Shown in pieces: positions 7,040-8,257 of a stretch of 8,257 nucleotides of DNA. A program made the translations under genes and the position numbers. The notes beneath the pieces were generated by a model, which made no database searches, was not told the DNA's origin, and was given only the letters and a program-made list of their open reading frames with translations. Source of the stretch: Zetaproteobacteria bacterium (lineage in GTDB: Bacteria; Pseudomonadota; Alphaproteobacteria; Micavibrionales; Micavibrionaceae); contig NVXI01000015.1 of NCBI GenBank assembly GCA_002747015.1, positions 1 to 8,257 of the forward strand, given 5' to 3'. Position 1 is the stretch's first letter. Each line of letters opens with the position of its first letter.

Positions 7040-7228
7040 GCAAAATACCTCGAATTTTGAACAACAGCGTCACACCGCAAGGCGCTGTACCGCAATATGA
7101 TGCGCACTAGAGCCCATAGCAGGCATGTTGCTTAACCATATTAACTCAGGATCTAAAATATAGATGGCGGAACATAACGAGCCTCAATGGCCAGTCACTT
7201 AATTAGAAAATCCAAAAAATAGAGAACA

Positions 7229-7256
7229 CAGAAGAAAACAGAGCCAAAAGGCTCTG
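7229..7256 (-). terminator. Intrinsic terminator of the exported-protein gene
   Basis: A perfect 7-bp stem, CAGAGCC (7239-7245) with GGCTCTG (7250-7256), closes a 4-nt loop. On the minus strand it is followed at once by TTTTCTTC. It begins 6 bp past the stop codon of the 7262-8086 gene. On the plus strand there is no T-tract, so it serves the minus-strand gene only. Confidence 0.85.
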
Positions 7257-7261
7257 CATGA

Positions 7262-8086
7262 TTACATACTATTATCAACAAGGAGAACCGGCGGCGCGAC
7301 ATCGGTACCAGCACCTGCATCACCACCAGTGTCACCTGTTGTGTCACCACTTCCTGATGAGGAAGAGACACGCTTCGAAGACGTTGTGTCGCGCGATATT
7401 ACATCCCCTGTCTTAGCATCAAGAGTATCAAATACCTGCTGCTGACTAAGCTTATAACGGCCAGTTGAGAATTCATGGCCCAAGCTCATAGCAACCTCCC
7501 TAATGAAGCGATCCTCGCTCAAACCTTTATAGCGATCACTTGCAGGGGAGTAATAATCAACTCGATCATTTATATAGAAGAGTATATCTCCTGGAGAGGT
7601 CTTAATTTTCTCTTCTTGCGCCACCGCAAACGCCAATACAACTTTAGCGTCCGGCTCTGAAAAGCTATTGCCTACATTCCTGGCCATATCAATCATTTTT
7701 TGTTCATACGCGGTATTTGAAAACCTGTTACCTTCGCGTAGATCTAAGTCCGCACTAGAATCCCTGACAATAAGCATAACGACCTGAGGTTTTCCAGATT
7801 TTTGGAGCGTACTTGCAAAAATTTCATACATAGATTGCGTAATCGCTTGCCCACTTGGGAAATGAGACGCAAAATTTACCTTCACATTTTTCTTAACGGC
7901 GCGATCATATCCATGCTCTTTATAAAAATCATTCTTCTCAATGGTCTCAACAGATTGCATTATGCTGTCATTGACAGATTTATTGTCATCTGTTTGCGCC
8001 GAAACGTCAGTAACACCAACCCCCATCATCATAGCGGCTCCGGCAACCCCAGAAAGAATTCCCTTTAATGATCCCCTAATAGACAT
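7262..8086 (-). CDS. Unrecognised exported protein with Ser/Gly/Thr-rich tail
   Basis: This 274-residue protein starts with a Sec-type signal peptide: MSIRGSLKG, a hydrophobic core (ILSGVAGAAMMMGVGV) and a VSA-Q cleavage site after residue 30, so it should be periplasmic, surface or secreted. Residues 31 to about 235 look like one globular domain with alternating strands and helices (QVVMLIVRDSS 101-111, AKVVLAFAVAQ 147-157, DILFYINDRVDYY 167-179, FIREVAMSLGHEF 194-206). I recognise no family, catalytic signature, cysteine or lipobox. Residues about 236-262 are a low-complexity Ser/Gly/Thr/Asp linker, ending in a short hydrophobic APPVLLVDNSM tail that could be an anchor or interaction peptide. 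GGGGAG lies 6 nt before the ATG, a strong ribosome-binding site. It is a single-gene unit with its own terminator, convergent with the coiled-coil gene and divergent from a possible gene at 8228. Confidence 0.85.
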   Translation of the reverse strand: MSIRGSLKGILSGVAGAAMMMGVGVTDVSAQTDDNKSVNDSIMQSVETIEKNDFYKEHGYDRAVKKNVKVNFASHFPSGQAITQSMYEIFASTLQKSGKPQVVMLIVRDSSADLDLREGNRFSNTAYEQKMIDMARNVGNSFSEPDAKVVLAFAVAQEEKIKTSPGDILFYINDRVDYYSPASDRYKGLSEDRFIREVAMSLGHEFSTGRYKLSQQQVFDTLDAKTGDVISRDTTSSKRVSSSSGSGDTTGDTGGDAGAGTDVAPPVLLVDNSM

Positions 8087-8116
8087 AAAACACTCCCCAT
8101 TCTAAATTTAAAACAC

Positions 8117-8136
8117 TTAATACGTGTACTTATTAA
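8117..8136. promoter_or_regulatory. Inverted repeat TTAATA-N8-TATTAA, possible operator
   Basis: Perfect 6-bp arms TTAATA (8117-8122) and TATTAA (8131-8136) flank 8 bp. It lies 31-50 nt upstream of the exported-protein ATG, in the region shared with the possible divergent gene at 8228, where a repressor or activator could control both. The arms are pure A/T in AT-rich DNA, so chance is possible. An (AT)7 run follows at 8166-8179. Confidence 0.3.
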
Positions 8137-8227
8137 AAAAATCCATTTTCATAAGTTATAAAGAAATATATATATATATGCAAACTTAATACTATAGATA
8201 GCAATTAGCACTCATATTAGAGGCAGC

Positions 8228-8257
8228 ATGAACAACATCTCCATACTTCTTTGTCTG
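8228..8257 (+). CDS. Possible start of a further gene, cut by the window edge
   Basis: ATG at 8228 opens a frame of ten codons, MNNISILLCL, still open at the window end. AGAGG lies 4 nt before the ATG, a little close but usable. The hydrophobic ISILLCL would fit a signal peptide or membrane segment, and the ending LCL could lead into a lipobox. Too little is visible to name a product; the start could be spurious. Confidence 0.35.
   Translation, partial: MNNISILLCL

Noticed and set aside
7066..7086. Stem AGCGTC/GGCGCT after the coiled-coil gene as its terminator
   Set aside because: The stem needs a G-T pair, the loop is 9 nt and no T-tract follows, so the support is too weak.
7132..7139. 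TTAACCAT, an exact CtrA half-site, followed by TTAAC (5-bp spacing)
   Set aside because: It lies between the ends of two convergent genes, where no promoter is expected, and lacks N7 spacing.
8166..8179. (AT)7 microsatellite as a phase-variation tract
   Set aside because: It is short, of a common kind in AT-rich DNA, and not placed between a clear -35 and -10.
1..8257. CRISPR array, insertion sequence, tRNA or rRNA gene
   Set aside because: No regularly spaced short repeats, transposase motifs, terminal inverted repeats or cloverleaf sequences were seen.

Overview
The window looks like an accessory, surface-related chromosomal segment of a low-GC (about 40% by eye) Gram-negative bacterium, most likely an alphaproteobacterium. 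The Gram-negative call rests on a large exported adhesin-like protein with a TPS/FHA-type N-terminus. The alphaproteobacterial call rests on five TTAA-N7-TTAA motifs, the binding pattern of the cell-cycle regulator CtrA. All five lie in intergenic DNA and I found none inside genes. One of them contains a GANTC (CcrM methylation) site. This is inference from regulatory sequence, not from a taxonomic marker.

Layout. 1-3179 (minus) is the 5' part of a very large gene, open to the window edge, encoding a signal peptide, a filamentous-haemagglutinin-like domain, two long tandem modules and a right-handed beta-helix. 3180-3433 is its leader and promoter region, with one CtrA-type site. 3434-4837 (minus) is manC, a complete bifunctional mannose-1-phosphate guanylyltransferase / mannose-6-phosphate isomerase. 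4838-5752 is a 915-bp AT-rich region without a convincing gene; it holds a CtrA-type site at the manC start and a dense cluster of three CtrA-type sites, an inverted repeat and an IHF-like site. 5753-7039 (plus) is an unrecognised acidic coiled-coil protein. 7262-8086 (minus) is an unrecognised exported protein that converges on it and has a clear intrinsic terminator. 8228 to the end may be the start of another plus-strand gene.

How the parts may work together (inference). ManC makes GDP-mannose for capsule, exopolysaccharide or LPS, and the giant protein is probably a surface or secreted adhesin. CtrA-type sites in front of both, and a cluster in front of the coiled-coil gene, suggest a cell-cycle-linked surface or attachment programme. 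The adhesin promoter and the coiled-coil gene's upstream region also share an almost identical composite element (CCGTTAAT followed by TTATGTAAACAA), which supports co-regulation. No secretion partner such as a TpsB is visible.
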